Source of the DNA: Micromonospora sp. NBC_01813
Lineage (GTDB): Bacteria > Actinomycetota > Actinomycetes > Mycobacteriales > Micromonosporaceae
Reading direction: 5' to 3'
Assembly: GCF_035917335.1 (NCBI RefSeq)
Contig: NZ_CP109067.1
Span: forward strand, 7,377,001 to 7,441,000
Length of the DNA: 64,000 nt
A program made the translations under genes and the position numbers. How positions within the stretch are numbered: position 1 is the stretch's first letter; the number at the start of each line of letters is the position of its first letter. Shown piece after piece: positions 17,176 to 25,174 of this stretch. The notes below the pieces were generated by a model. That model did not search any database. It saw only the letters and a program-made list of their open reading frames with translations, and was not told where the DNA came from.

Positions 17176-17703
17176 TCAGGCGCCGTAGTCGGCGCGGCGA
17201 CGACGCAACGCGAGCAACCCGACGCCCAGGCCCACCGCGACGGCGGCGATCCCACCGACCAGGAACCCCGAGCCACCGGTGCCGGTGCCGGCCGATGCGG
17301 TGCCGCCACCGCCGGCGTCCGGTCCACGGGTCGGATGCGCGGTGCTGGTCACCGTCAACGTGTTCACCGCCGTGTTGCCGTTCTGGCACTGCAGGTCGAC
17401 CGAGTAGCGGCCGGGACGTTTGCTGCCCGGCACCGTCACCTGGCCGGTGAGAATGTCCTGGTCGGGTGTGACGATCACCCGCCCGAACGCGTCCGACTCG
17501 GCGGTCGCCTGGCTGGTGTTGTCGTCTCCGCAGCTGGCCCGGATGGTCACCCGGCCACCGGCGTGCACCGTGCTCGGATCGGCCTCCACGTACGTGGAGC
17601 CGGCGTACGCCGGGGTCGCGCCGAGCATGACCACCGCTGTGCCGAACAGCACGGCGGCGGCCAGACTGGCCAGCATCCGGACCGGTTGGCTGATTACCCG
17701 CAT
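17176..17703 (-). CDS. Secreted cell-surface protein with C-terminal membrane anchor, next to sortase
   Basis: 175-residue protein. It has an N-terminal signal peptide (VRMLASLAAAVLFGTAVVML with an AYA-type cleavage site near residue 32), a single beta-rich extracellular domain with two cysteines, and a Gly/Thr/Ala-rich spacer. It ends with a hydrophobic segment and RRRR. That tail has the shape of a sortase sorting signal, but no LPxTG is present. It is transcribed just ahead of the class F sortase, which suggests it is a substrate or partner. ATG 17703 has GGGGAGATC directly upstream. Confidence 0.8.
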   Translation of the reverse strand: MRVISQPVRMLASLAAAVLFGTAVVMLGATPAYAGSTYVEADPSTVHAGGRVTIRASCGDDNTSQATAESDAFGRVIVTPDQDILTGQVTVPGSKRPGRYSVDLQCQNGNTAVNTLTVTSTAHPTRGPDAGGGGTASAGTGTGGSGFLVGGIAAVAVGLGVGLLALRRRRADYGA

Positions 17704-17898
17704 GATCTCCCCCCACCGACGCCCGGCCGGTTTCCGGTTGCGGCCGGCGCCGCGCCCACGGCCGGGGCTCACCGGTCGGACTTCCCCTCGCCGGAGCTGG
17801 TAGGCGTCACCCGCTGGGGTGATTTCCAGTGCGGTGGCCGGGTCACCCGGAACGGCCCTGGCCGGCCGCCGTGCCGCCGGACCTGCCAGGATCGGCTG

Positions 17899-19407
17899 AT
17901 GCCGCAGATCCATGAGCTGACCGCGTTGGAGCAGGCGGGCGCGATCCGCCGGGGCGAGTTGTGCAGCCTCGACGTCGTCGAGCACTACCTGGCCCGGATC
18001 GACGCGCACTCGGACACCGTCGGCGCGTTCGTCACCGTCACCGCCGACAGCGCCCGCGAACAGGCCACGGCCCTCGACGAGACGCCGCCGGGCGTCCGGC
18101 ACCGCCACCACCCCGGCCCGCTGTACGGCGTACCGCTGGCGATCAAGGACCTGACCCTCACCGCCGGGGTCCGGACCACCTTCGGCTCCGCCGCTTTCGC
18201 CGACTACGTACCGACCGTCGACGCCGACGTGGTCCGGCTGCTGCGCGCGGCCGGCACCATCAGCCTCGGCAAGACCACCGCCGCAGAGCTGGGCTGCTCG
18301 CTCTACTCCGAAGGCCTGGTGGCCCCGCCGGCCCGTAACCCGTGGGACCTGGACTGCACCGCCGGCGGATCCAGCGGCGGGGCGGCCGCCGCGGTCGCCG
18401 CCGGACTGGTGCCGTTCGCCCAGGGCTCCGACGGCGGCGGATCGTGCCGAATCCCGGCGGCGATCTGCGGCCTGGTCGGCTACAAGCCGACCCGGGGACT
18501 GGTCTCCGGCGGGCCGCTCGGCGGCGGCGGTTTCGGGCTGCCCAGCCACGGCCCGATCGCCCGGACCGTCGCCGACGCCGCCGCCCTGCTCGACGCGATG
18601 GCGGTGCCGGTGCCCGGTGAGCCGTACCTGCCGCCGCCCGCGCCACCGGGCGGATATCTCGCCGCCGCCCGCCGGGCCGACCCCGGCCGGCTGCGGATCG
18701 GCCGGTTCACCACCCCGATGCTCGCCGACGAACCGGTGCACCCCGACTGCGTGGCCGCGGTGGACCGCGCCACGGCGCTGCTTGCCGACGCCGGGCACGA
18801 GGTGGTCGAGATCCCCGCGCCGCTGCGGCCTGATCTGTGGCCACTGTTCGAAACCATCTGGTACGTGCTGGCGCTGACCCCGGTGCCGCCGGAACGTCAG
18901 GCGCAGCTGTTGCCGCTGACCCGGCTGCTGCGCGAGCGGGGCGGCGCGATCAGCGCGGCGACCCTGGTCGCCACCCTGGCCGAGCTCCAGGTCCAGGTCC
19001 GCCTGGCGATGCACGCGGTCGCCGGGCTGGACCTGCTGCTCTGTCCGACGCTGAGCAGGCCGCAGGCCCCGGTCGGCTGGTTCACCGAAACCGGTGACCC
19101 GGCGCAGGACTTCGAGCGGCAGCGGCGCTTCTCGCCGTACTGTGCGGTGTTCAACGTCACCGGGCAACCGTCGGTGTCCGTACCGGTGGCGCAGAGTGCG
19201 GCCGGGCAGCCGGTGGGGGTCCTGCTGACCGGCCAGGGCGGCGCGGACGCCACCGTGCTGGCCGCTGCCGCCCAACTGGAGGAGCGAGCAGGGCAGGCCG
19301 GCCGGCACCCGGAGATCTGGCGGGCCGGCGGCTCCGCTACCGTGAAAGCGTCTGAGCGGGTACGGGCTGGCGGAGCGGCCAGGTCCGAGGCTGCAGACGT
19401 CCGCTGA
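17899..19407 (+). CDS. Amidase signature family enzyme
   Basis: 502-residue amidase with a complete Ser-cisSer-Lys triad: the Lys in PLAIKDL (about residue 81), the GGSSGG motif (about residue 155) and the nucleophile in [11 protein letters not shown] (about residue 181). It would hydrolyse a carboxylic amide; the substrate cannot be predicted. The DGGGS form (instead of DTGGS) occurs in aryl- and acyl-amidases. There is no GatB/GatC partner nearby, so it is unlikely to be GatA. The ATG is preceded by a weak ribosome-binding site. The last 20 residues are Ala/Arg-rich. Confidence 0.9.
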   Translation: MPQIHELTALEQAGAIRRGELCSLDVVEHYLARIDAHSDTVGAFVTVTADSAREQATALDETPPGVRHRHHPGPLYGVPLAIKDLTLTAGVRTTFGSAAFADYVPTVDADVVRLLRAAGTISLGKTTAAELGCSLYSEGLVAPPARNPWDLDCTAGGSSGGAAAAVAAGLVPFAQGSDGGGSCRIPAAICGLVGYKPTRGLVSGGPLGGGGFGLPSHGPIARTVADAAALLDAMAVPVPGEPYLPPPAPPGGYLAAARRADPGRLRIGRFTTPMLADEPVHPDCVAAVDRATALLADAGHEVVEIPAPLRPDLWPLFETIWYVLALTPVPPERQAQLLPLTRLLRERGGAISAATLVATLAELQVQVRLAMHAVAGLDLLLCPTLSRPQAPVGWFTETGDPAQDFERQRRFSPYCAVFNVTGQPSVSVPVAQSAAGQPVGVLLTGQGGADATVLAAAAQLEERAGQAGRHPEIWRAGGSATVKASERVRAGGAARSEAADVR

Positions 19408-19434
19408 GTCCCTTGAACCAACTGCCGGGGGGCG

Positions 19435-19731
19435 TTGAAATTGTCTGTTACCAGTACGGTGCTCTACTTCGTCGTGATTCCGGCGGTCATCGTGCTCGTG
19501 GTGACCGGCCTGGCGATGATCGGCGGGCGCGGCGGGACGGACCGCCGGTACCGACCTGGCCGGCCGTTCGAGTTCACCCCGGTCTGGTTCGTGTCGACGG
19601 GTGACCAGTCGGCGGGGACCCGCGCGGCGGCGGTGCCGGCTGGCGCGGAGCCGGCCGCGATCGGTTCGGCCGACAGCGGTGCCGGGCAGATCCGGCCGGG
19701 AGCGACGGGAGGCGCAAGTGACCGTTGGTGA
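19435..19731 (+). CDS. Small membrane protein, CtaJ-like aa3 oxidase subunit
   Basis: 98-residue protein with one N-terminal membrane helix (VLYFVVIPAVIVLVVTGLAM), an Arg/Gly-rich turn, a RPFEFTPVWF segment and an Ala/Gly tail. Size, helix and the RYxPGRPFEFTPVWF-type motif fit the actinobacterial cytochrome aa3 accessory subunit CtaJ, encoded beside a DUF5130 gene in mycobacteria. Translation begins at TTG 19435 after GGGGGGCG. It overlaps the DUF5130 start by 14 bases. Assignment rests on recalled family and synteny. Confidence 0.65.
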   Translation: MKLSVTSTVLYFVVIPAVIVLVVTGLAMIGGRGGTDRRYRPGRPFEFTPVWFVSTGDQSAGTRAAAVPAGAEPAAIGSADSGAGQIRPGATGGASDRW

Positions 19732-20137
19732 GCAGGTCCACGAGCAGGCCAGCGAGTCGACGCGGGTGTCCGCGACGCTGCCGGGGCCGTTCGGCACCCG
19801 CCAGCTGCTGCGCCTCGACGAGGCGTTGCGGCTGGCCGACGAGGCCACCGGTCTGGCGTTCAGCATCTACGTCGGCGACCTTGAGGAGCCGACCCGTGAG
19901 TACGCGGTGACGCTGCACCGGCAGCTCGCCGACCCGGACCACGCCGTACTCATCGCCGTGTCGCCGAACCAGCGGCTGCTGGAGATCGTCACCGGTGCCG
20001 AGGCCCGCAGCCGGATCCCGGACCGGGACGCGAAACTCGCCGCGCTGTCCATGGTGGCGTCCTTCGGCGGCGGCGACCTGGCCGGCGGCCTGGTCAGCGG
20101 CATCGACCAGCTGGCGTCGCGGGCCGGCAAGGCCTGA
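19718..20137 (+). CDS. DUF5130 domain-containing protein
   Basis: 139-residue protein of the actinobacterial DUF5130 family (position of Rv2468c). Its central part, SIYVGDLEEPTREYAVTLH through VLIAVSPNQRLLEIVTG, resembles a TPM-like alpha/beta domain, and it ends with a Gly-rich amphipathic helix. No membrane segment is visible. GTG 19718 has GGGAGG five bases upstream and overlaps the end of the CtaJ-like gene, so the two are coupled. Function is unknown; a link to the respiratory supercomplex is suggested only by that coupling. Confidence 0.82.
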   Translation: MTVGEQVHEQASESTRVSATLPGPFGTRQLLRLDEALRLADEATGLAFSIYVGDLEEPTREYAVTLHRQLADPDHAVLIAVSPNQRLLEIVTGAEARSRIPDRDAKLAALSMVASFGGGDLAGGLVSGIDQLASRAGKA

Positions 20138-20152
20138 CCGCCCGGTCTGCCA

Positions 20153-21184
20153 CTACGGCACGATCACGGCGCGGCCGTGGATCTCACCGTCGCGCAACGC
20201 CTGGTACGCCTGCACCGCCTCGGTCAGCGGGAAGGTCTGCACCTCGGCGCGGAGCAGCCCCTGCTTGCCGAGCGCGATCACCTCGGCCAGCTCGGCGCGG
20301 GTGCCCCAGAACGGGATGACCGCGCTGGTCTCCAACGGCACCGGCGGCGGCCCTGCGGTCGGCGTCATGGGCAGCGTGCCGCCGCCCAGGCCGACCAGCG
20401 TCAGCTGACCGCCGGTCGAGACCACCTGGCGGGCGGTGTCCAGACTCGCGTCGACGCAGACGAAGTCGAGGACCACCTCGGCGCCGTCCGGTGCCGGACC
20501 GGTGAGCTGACGGATCTGCTCGGCCGCCCCAGGACCGGCCTGCACCGTGTGGTGCGCACCCATCCGCTTGGCCAGCCGCAACGCGGCCTCGCTGGTGTCG
20601 ACCGCGATGATCGTCGCGGCGGTGGTCACCGACAGGATCTGCACCGCCATGTGGCCGAGCCCGCCGACGCCGATCACCACGGCGCTGGTGCCGGGCCGTA
20701 GCGCGTCGCGGCTCAGCGCGATCGCGTGGTACGGGGTGAGGCCGGCGTCGGTCAACGGGGCCCCCTGCACCGGATCCAGTTCGCCCAGCGGCAGCAGCCG
20801 GTCCGCCGGCACCACGACGTGGTCGGCGAGGCCGCCGTCACGGCTGAGGCCGATGCCACCGACCGGCACCGTGCGGCACTGGTTCTCCAGCCCGCGCAGA
20901 CAGGCCCGGCAGCGTCCGCAGCCGATGATCCCGTAGACGGCGACCGCATCCCCCTGCGACCAGCCGGTGACTCCGGAGCCGACCTCGGCGACCCGGCCGG
21001 CGATCTCATGGCCGAGGGTCATCGGGGTGGGGAAGGAGCCGGCAGGCGCGTCGAGGATGTGCAGGTCCGAGTGGCAGGCACCGACCGCCGCCGTGGCCAG
21101 CAGGACTTCGCCCGGTCCAGGGGTCGGGGTGGGCACCTCCACCAGTTCGAGAGTGCCTGGCGCGGTGAGTTGGATGGCACGCAT
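20153..21184 (-). CDS. Zinc-dependent alcohol dehydrogenase (MDR family)
   Basis: 343-residue medium-chain dehydrogenase. Visible parts are the catalytic-zinc site with GACHSDLH (about residue 38) and GHEIAG, four structural-zinc cysteines in GCGRCRACLRGLENQC (about residue 91), and the NAD(P)-binding GVGGLGHMAVQ (about residue 175). It should oxidise a primary or secondary alcohol or reduce the aldehyde. ATG 21184 gives the standard MRAIQL start; an in-frame GTG lies two codons upstream. It converges on DUF5130 and starts the accessory island. Confidence 0.9.
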   Translation of the reverse strand: MRAIQLTAPGTLELVEVPTPTPGPGEVLLATAAVGACHSDLHILDAPAGSFPTPMTLGHEIAGRVAEVGSGVTGWSQGDAVAVYGIIGCGRCRACLRGLENQCRTVPVGGIGLSRDGGLADHVVVPADRLLPLGELDPVQGAPLTDAGLTPYHAIALSRDALRPGTSAVVIGVGGLGHMAVQILSVTTAATIIAVDTSEAALRLAKRMGAHHTVQAGPGAAEQIRQLTGPAPDGAEVVLDFVCVDASLDTARQVVSTGGQLTLVGLGGGTLPMTPTAGPPPVPLETSAVIPFWGTRAELAEVIALGKQGLLRAEVQTFPLTEAVQAYQALRDGEIHGRAVIVP

Positions 21185-21273
21185 CCTCACATCGTCGACC
21201 CGGCCGCCCTACCCCGTCCGCCGAACCGCCCCGGCTCACCCGCCCCGGCTGAGCCGTCGTCCGGGAGTGTGCC

Positions 21274-21468
21274 GTGCGGGAAGGGCGTCCGGAGTCGGAG
21301 TACTTCCGGGAGGCGTTCCATATCGCGGCGCTGCGCGCGCGTCGTTGGTCGGGAGACTGGGACATGCCGGAGATCGGGTTCGGCGGGCCGGTGAGTGATG
21401 ACGATGTGCGGGCGGCGGTGGCGGAGGCCGAGGATCGCAAGTACGGCTCGTCCGGCCACGCTGCATGA
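21274..21468 (+). CDS. Antitoxin of VapBC-type module, probably N-terminally shortened
   Basis: 64-residue protein that overlaps the toxin gene by 4 bases (ATGA), the usual antitoxin-toxin coupling. Its opening REGRPESEYFREAF matches the turn and second helix of a ribbon-helix-helix antitoxin. The beta-strand and first helix that normally come before it (about 20 residues) are absent, and I do not find them in other frames upstream. The C-terminal part (acidic, with Trp) would wrap the toxin. It may still neutralise VapC but probably cannot bind DNA normally. The GTG start lacks a clear ribosome-binding site. Confidence 0.6.
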   Translation: MREGRPESEYFREAFHIAALRARRWSGDWDMPEIGFGGPVSDDDVRAAVAEAEDRKYGSSGHAA

Positions 21469-21899
21469 TCCTTGTCGGGGACACCTCCGGGCTGGTGGCC
21501 GCGTTCAACATCGACGATCCTGAGCACACCGCTGCGCGTAGGGCTTTCGCCGAGGCGTCGGCGACGGTGATCTCACCATTGGTGTTCGCAGAGATCGAGC
21601 ACATCATCACCCGGAACGTGGACCGCAAGACGGCACACGCGGTGCAGGACTGGCTGCTGGGGCAGGAGCGGAACCTGCGAGTCCTGGTCCCGGAGGTGAG
21701 CGCGACCGTGCTGCGCAGGGCCCGTACGGTCCAGTCACGGTACGTGGCGGTGCGCCTGGATCTCGCGGACGCGGTGAACGTCGTGCTTGCCGAGCGGTAC
21801 GAGACAGATGCGGTCTTGACGCTTGACCGGCGAGACTTCCGAGCTGTCCGGCCATTGAGCAGTCACAAGGCGTTCCGGGTCCTGCCCGACGACCTGTGA
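21465..21899 (+). CDS. vapC: PIN-domain ribonuclease toxin VapC
   Basis: 144-residue PIN nuclease. The acidic residues expected in the active site are visible: Asp in LVGDTSGLVA (residue 6), Glu in FAEIEH (about residue 43), Asp in DLADAVNV (about residue 103) and Asp in TLDRRDF (about residue 121). It would cleave RNA, commonly tRNA, when not bound by its antitoxin. The ATG overlaps the antitoxin stop. The length is full for the family, so the toxin appears intact while its antitoxin is shortened. Confidence 0.88.
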   Translation: MILVGDTSGLVAAFNIDDPEHTAARRAFAEASATVISPLVFAEIEHIITRNVDRKTAHAVQDWLLGQERNLRVLVPEVSATVLRRARTVQSRYVAVRLDLADAVNVVLAERYETDAVLTLDRRDFRAVRPLSSHKAFRVLPDDL

Positions 21900-21905
21900 A
21901 GTGGT

Positions 21906-22553
21906 TCAGGCTACGAGTAGGCGCAGGCCGAGTTCAGCGGTGTCGAGGGCGACGAGGTCGCGGTTGCGCTCGGCCCACCGGCCTGAGGAGAGGTCTTCGC
22001 GGAGTGTGCTGACTGCTCGTTGCTCAGCCTGCGGTCCGACTCTGGTCCACACCGACACCGCGCGGCGGACATGTTCGTCCAGGTACGCCTCGGGTCGGCG
22101 CCAGTACGCCTCGAAGAAGCCGTCGTTGCAGTCCCACGGGACGAGCACCGGCTCCGCGCGTCCTCCGATCGCGCCGGTCAGATCGGCCAGTGAGGGCCAG
22201 CCGACGAGAAGGTCCGCGAACTCGGGCAGATAGTCGCGGGTGAGCCAGAACCGTTGACGCCAGCCGGTGTCATCGGCGTCGTACGTGAACACCACCACGC
22301 GGCGGGCCACCCGTCGCATCTCACGTAGCCCGGCGACCGGGTCCGACCAATGATGGACGGTGCTGACCGCCATCGCGGCGTCAAAGGACTGATCCTCGAA
22401 CGGCAGACTCTCCGCGGCGGCGGCCACGCACGGTGCCGCGCCAGGGGGACGCTGCGCCCGCATGACCGCCGACGGTTCCACCGCCGTGACCGCGCGATCG
22501 GGCGGCTCGTAGGAACCGGAGCCAGCCCCGACGTTCAGCACCGTCTGGGCATC
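21906..22553 (-). pseudogene. C-terminal part of a SAM-dependent methyltransferase cut off by the IS607 insertion
   Basis: 215 codons beginning in motif I (VLNVGAGSGSYEP) of a class I methyltransferase, followed by AVEPSAVM, the ESLPFEDQSFDAAMAV motif and a C-terminal lid. The first 30-odd residues of the fold are missing here and are found, in frame, at the end of the MerR gene on the other side of the transposon (24575-24680). Joining the two at the GG core restores one 371-codon frame. A GTG at 22541 could start a shortened product, but it would lack the N-terminal helices and is probably inactive. Confidence 0.85.
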
Positions 22554-22555
22554 CC

Positions 22556-22700
22556 GTTACCTCTCAGTGGGCTTTAGTGAGCGCACGGTTGGTAGTCCTG
22601 CCTTGCGGTAGGACGGTCCCGGTCTGATCCGCTTGAGCGGTGCCGGGTTCACGCTTCACGGCCACCTGCCCGCGTGTGCGGGTCTTCTGGTCGGCTCCAC
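22556..22700 (-). ncRNA. Predicted omega (reRNA) guide RNA scaffold at the tnpB 3' end
   Basis: In IS605/IS607 elements the guide RNA of TnpB is made from the 3' end of tnpB to the right end of the element, and its guide is the flanking DNA. The tnpB stop lies only 8 bases from the right end here, so the scaffold must overlap the tnpB coding end. The 5' limit given is approximate. The guide would begin at the junction with GATGCCCAGACGGTGC of the methyltransferase gene. I did not fold the RNA; this is family knowledge applied to position. Confidence 0.4.
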
Positions 22701-23937
22701 GTGCTGCCACCGGGCCACTCCCGGCGGTTGCCGCCGCAAGGGCGGCCAGGTTCACAGCGGCGTTGCGGTCACGGTCGATGACTAGACCGCACGCCTCACA
22801 CCGGTATTCACGCTCGGACAGGGCCAGCTTGGTTTTCACCGTGCCACAGCCCGAGCAGGTCTTGCTGGACGGGTACCAGCGGTCGGCCACCACAAGCCGG
22901 CCGCCGTTCCATCCGGTCTTGTACGCCAACTGGCGGCGGATCTCCGCGAATCCGGCGTCGGCGACGTGCCGAGCCAACCGCCGGTTGCGCAGCATGCCGG
23001 TGACGTTGAGGTCTTCCACCACAACGGTGCCGTACGTCGTGGCGAGTCGGGTGGTGAGCTTGTGCAGCCCATCACGGCGCAGATGAGCGACCCGGGCGTG
23101 AGCACGACCGAGCCGGCTCGCGGCCCGTTCCCACCGCTTCGAGGGACGTCGTCCGGTACGCCGGTCCGGGCCCTGCTTGCGCGACAGCGTCCGGCCGAGC
23201 GCATGCATCCGTTGCCGCGCGGCCACGAGGTGGCGCGGGTTGTCGACCAACTCGCCGGTGGACAGCACCGCGAGATGCCGGATACCGACGTCCACACCAA
23301 CCACCGAGCCGGGTCGGGCCGGGCTGCGTTCGGCGCGTTCGACCTCGACGGTGAACGACACATGCCACCGTCCGCCATCACGACGCACTGTCGCGGACAT
23401 GATCCGGGCGGTGCCGGCTTCAATACGGCGGGCGAGCTTGCGGGCGGACTCGTGCAACTTCAACCGGCCCAGCCGGGGTAGCACCACGTGCATCCGGTCC
23501 GGTTCGACCCGGATCGCCCCGGTGGTGAACCGTACGCTGGGCGTGGTACGGCGGCGGGACTTGAACCGGGGGAAACCCGACGGCCGACCGGCGCGTTTCC
23601 CGCTGCGGGAGTCAGTCCAGTTCTTCAACCCGCGAGCGAGCGCGTCGAGGCCGGTGTTGAACGCCTCCTTCGACACCTCACCCCACCACGGCGCGACTTC
23701 GGGCTTCGCGGCGTTCCATGCCTTCCGAAGACCGGCCAGCGACCAGGACAGTGATGGCGTCAGCAACTCGTCTGGTACGCCGTAGGAGCGTTCGGCGATG
23801 CGCTGGTCCATGACCGCCTTGACCTTCGCGAGCGCCCAGTTGTGGGCGAGCCGGGCGGCCCCAGCGTGTGCAAGGACGTCGCGTTCCTGGCGCGAGGTGA
23901 GGTCGAGGGCGAACCGGTACGCCTGGATCGTTTTCAC
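22564..23937 (-). CDS. tnpB: RNA-guided endonuclease TnpB (IS607 family)
   Basis: 457-residue TnpB with an N-terminal helical/OB part and a split RuvC nuclease. All catalytic residues are visible: Asp in VVGVDVGIRHLAV, Glu in VVVEDLNVTGM, Asp in IDRDRNAAVNL. The zinc ribbon is complete (CSGCG and CEACG). It should cut DNA guided by the RNA from the element end and help the element persist. GTG 23937 overlaps the tnpA stop (GTGA) and gives the standard VKTIQAYRFALD start; the frame continues upstream but only inside tnpA. Nothing suggests inactivation. Confidence 0.93.
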   Translation of the reverse strand: MKTIQAYRFALDLTSRQERDVLAHAGAARLAHNWALAKVKAVMDQRIAERSYGVPDELLTPSLSWSLAGLRKAWNAAKPEVAPWWGEVSKEAFNTGLDALARGLKNWTDSRSGKRAGRPSGFPRFKSRRRTTPSVRFTTGAIRVEPDRMHVVLPRLGRLKLHESARKLARRIEAGTARIMSATVRRDGGRWHVSFTVEVERAERSPARPGSVVGVDVGIRHLAVLSTGELVDNPRHLVAARQRMHALGRTLSRKQGPDRRTGRRPSKRWERAASRLGRAHARVAHLRRDGLHKLTTRLATTYGTVVVEDLNVTGMLRNRRLARHVADAGFAEIRRQLAYKTGWNGGRLVVADRWYPSSKTCSGCGTVKTKLALSEREYRCEACGLVIDRDRNAAVNLAALAAATAGSGPVAARGADQKTRTRGQVAVKREPGTAQADQTGTVLPQGRTTNRALTKAH

Positions 23938-24515
23938 GCCGGGCCACTCTCGGTGGCGGCTTCGACCGCCCGGCGGGCACGGTTCGCGCCAGCGCGACGC
24001 CCGTACAGGCGGGCGCACAACGACGTCAGGATCTCCGTCACGTCGCGGACCAGATCATCGTCGACCTCAGCCGGGTCGACCACCAGCAGTCGGCGGCCCT
24101 GCGCGGCCAGCGCCGCCTCAACGTACTCGGCCCCGAACCGGGCGAACCGGTCCCGATGCTCAACCACGATCGTTGCCACCTTCGGGTCGCGCAGCAGCGC
24201 GAGGAACTTCTTGCGGTGCCCGTTCAACGCGGATCCAACCTCGGTCACCACCCGATCGACGCCGAGTTTCTGCCCGGTGGCCCACACGGTGACCCGGGCG
24301 ACCTGCCGGTCCAGGTCGGATTTCTGATCGGCTGAGGACACCCGGGCGTACACCACGGTCTGCCCCGTCTCGGCCGACGTGCCGGTGACCGGCTCACCGA
24401 CCATGATCAGTCGACCGATCCGGTAGGTGGGAACAGGCAGCGTCCCGGCTGCGTACTGTCGCCGAGCGGTGATGTACGCGATGCCGGTCGACGCTGCCCA
24501 CTCCTTGAGGTTCAC
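23934..24515 (-). CDS. tnpA: IS607-family transposase TnpA (serine recombinase)
   Basis: 193-residue protein. A MerR-like helix-turn-helix comes first (MNLKEWAASTGIAYITARR), then a serine-resolvase catalytic domain starting VVYARVSSADQKSDL with the nucleophilic Ser, followed by RDRFARFG. It would recombine the element ends at a 2-base core. A TATGAT hexamer lies eight bases before the GTG start, so transcription may be nearly leaderless. It is translationally coupled to tnpB. Full length for the family. Confidence 0.92.
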   Translation of the reverse strand: MNLKEWAASTGIAYITARRQYAAGTLPVPTYRIGRLIMVGEPVTGTSAETGQTVVYARVSSADQKSDLDRQVARVTVWATGQKLGVDRVVTEVGSALNGHRKKFLALLRDPKVATIVVEHRDRFARFGAEYVEAALAAQGRRLLVVDPAEVDDDLVRDVTEILTSLCARLYGRRAGANRARRAVEAATESGPA

Positions 24516-24571
24516 GCGAGCATCATAGCAGCTTAAAGAGCGCCATAGATGCCCGGAGCGCCAACAGTCAG

Positions 24572-25042
24572 CTACCCCAACGCATCCCAGATTCGCGTGG
24601 CGATCCGCGGCTCAGTGCGCCGTGTCGCCGGGTACGCGGATCCGATGGCGTCGTACAACTGCGCGCCGAACATCTCCAGCTGCTCCTCCGGCGTCGTCCT
24701 GATTCCCATGGCTCGTGCGGCGAGTTCTCTGTCGATGGCCGTCACCATGGCAGCAGCACGGTCGCGCTGGTCCATCAGCAGGCTACGCAGCCGGCACAGG
24801 TGCGCGACTGCGTCAGTTGCCGGATCGTCGACCAGATCTGAGATCTCCCGCAACCCGAAGCCGAGCCGCCGATAGGCGAGCACCTTCCGGAGTCGTTCCA
24901 CATCGTCTGCGGAGTAGGCCCGGTGTCCCGCTGCGGTCCGCGTGGACGGCTGCAGGAGGCCAACCTCGTCGTAGTGATGTAGCGTGCGGACGCTGACGCC
25001 GGCCAACTCCGCCACGCGCCCCACGGTCAGGTGTTCCTCCAC
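24572..25042 (-). CDS. MerR-family regulator, 5' part of an interrupted MerR-methyltransferase gene
   Basis: 156-residue frame. Residues 1-75 form a MerR winged-helix domain (TVGRVAELAGVSVRTLHHYD, then GHRAYSADDVERL), followed by the dimerising coiled coil and a RTTPEEQLEMFG turn typical of TipA-like regulators. The last 35 residues (AQLYDAIGSAYPATRRTEPR onward) are not regulator but the N-terminus of a methyltransferase; the frame then stops at a TAG supplied by the IS607 left end. The DNA-binding part is intact, so a truncated regulator could still act. GTG 25042 is chosen; a GTG six codons on follows GGAGG. Confidence 0.8.
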   Translation of the reverse strand: MEEHLTVGRVAELAGVSVRTLHHYDEVGLLQPSTRTAAGHRAYSADDVERLRKVLAYRRLGFGLREISDLVDDPATDAVAHLCRLRSLLMDQRDRAAAMVTAIDRELAARAMGIRTTPEEQLEMFGAQLYDAIGSAYPATRRTEPRIATRIWDALG

Positions 25043-25174
25043 GCCACCAACTATCTGGCATGACGCCACGTGAGGGGCAAGCGATTCGCCACCGAGGTGG
25101 CCGGGTCGCGCTGGAGCGCCGAGGTTGCGCCGACATCTGCTGCTGCTCGCGTGGCCTGAGGCTCGGGCGGACAT

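Larger units (their letters stand above)
22556..24574 (-). mobile_element. IS607-family transposable element (tnpA-tnpB), 2,019 bp
   Basis: Two overlapping genes, a serine-recombinase TnpA and a TnpB nuclease, without terminal inverted repeats, as in IS607. Both ends abut GG (24575-24576 on the left, 22554-22555 on the right). Removing the element and one GG restores an open methyltransferase frame exactly, so these are very likely the true ends. The left end itself supplies the TAG that now ends the MerR gene. No target duplication beyond the GG is present, as expected for this family. Confidence 0.88.

Noticed and set aside
17176-17703. LPxTG sorting signal in the protein next to the sortase
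   Set aside because: The tail has Gly/Thr/Ala repeats, a hydrophobic stretch and Arg residues but no LPxTG-type pentapeptide.
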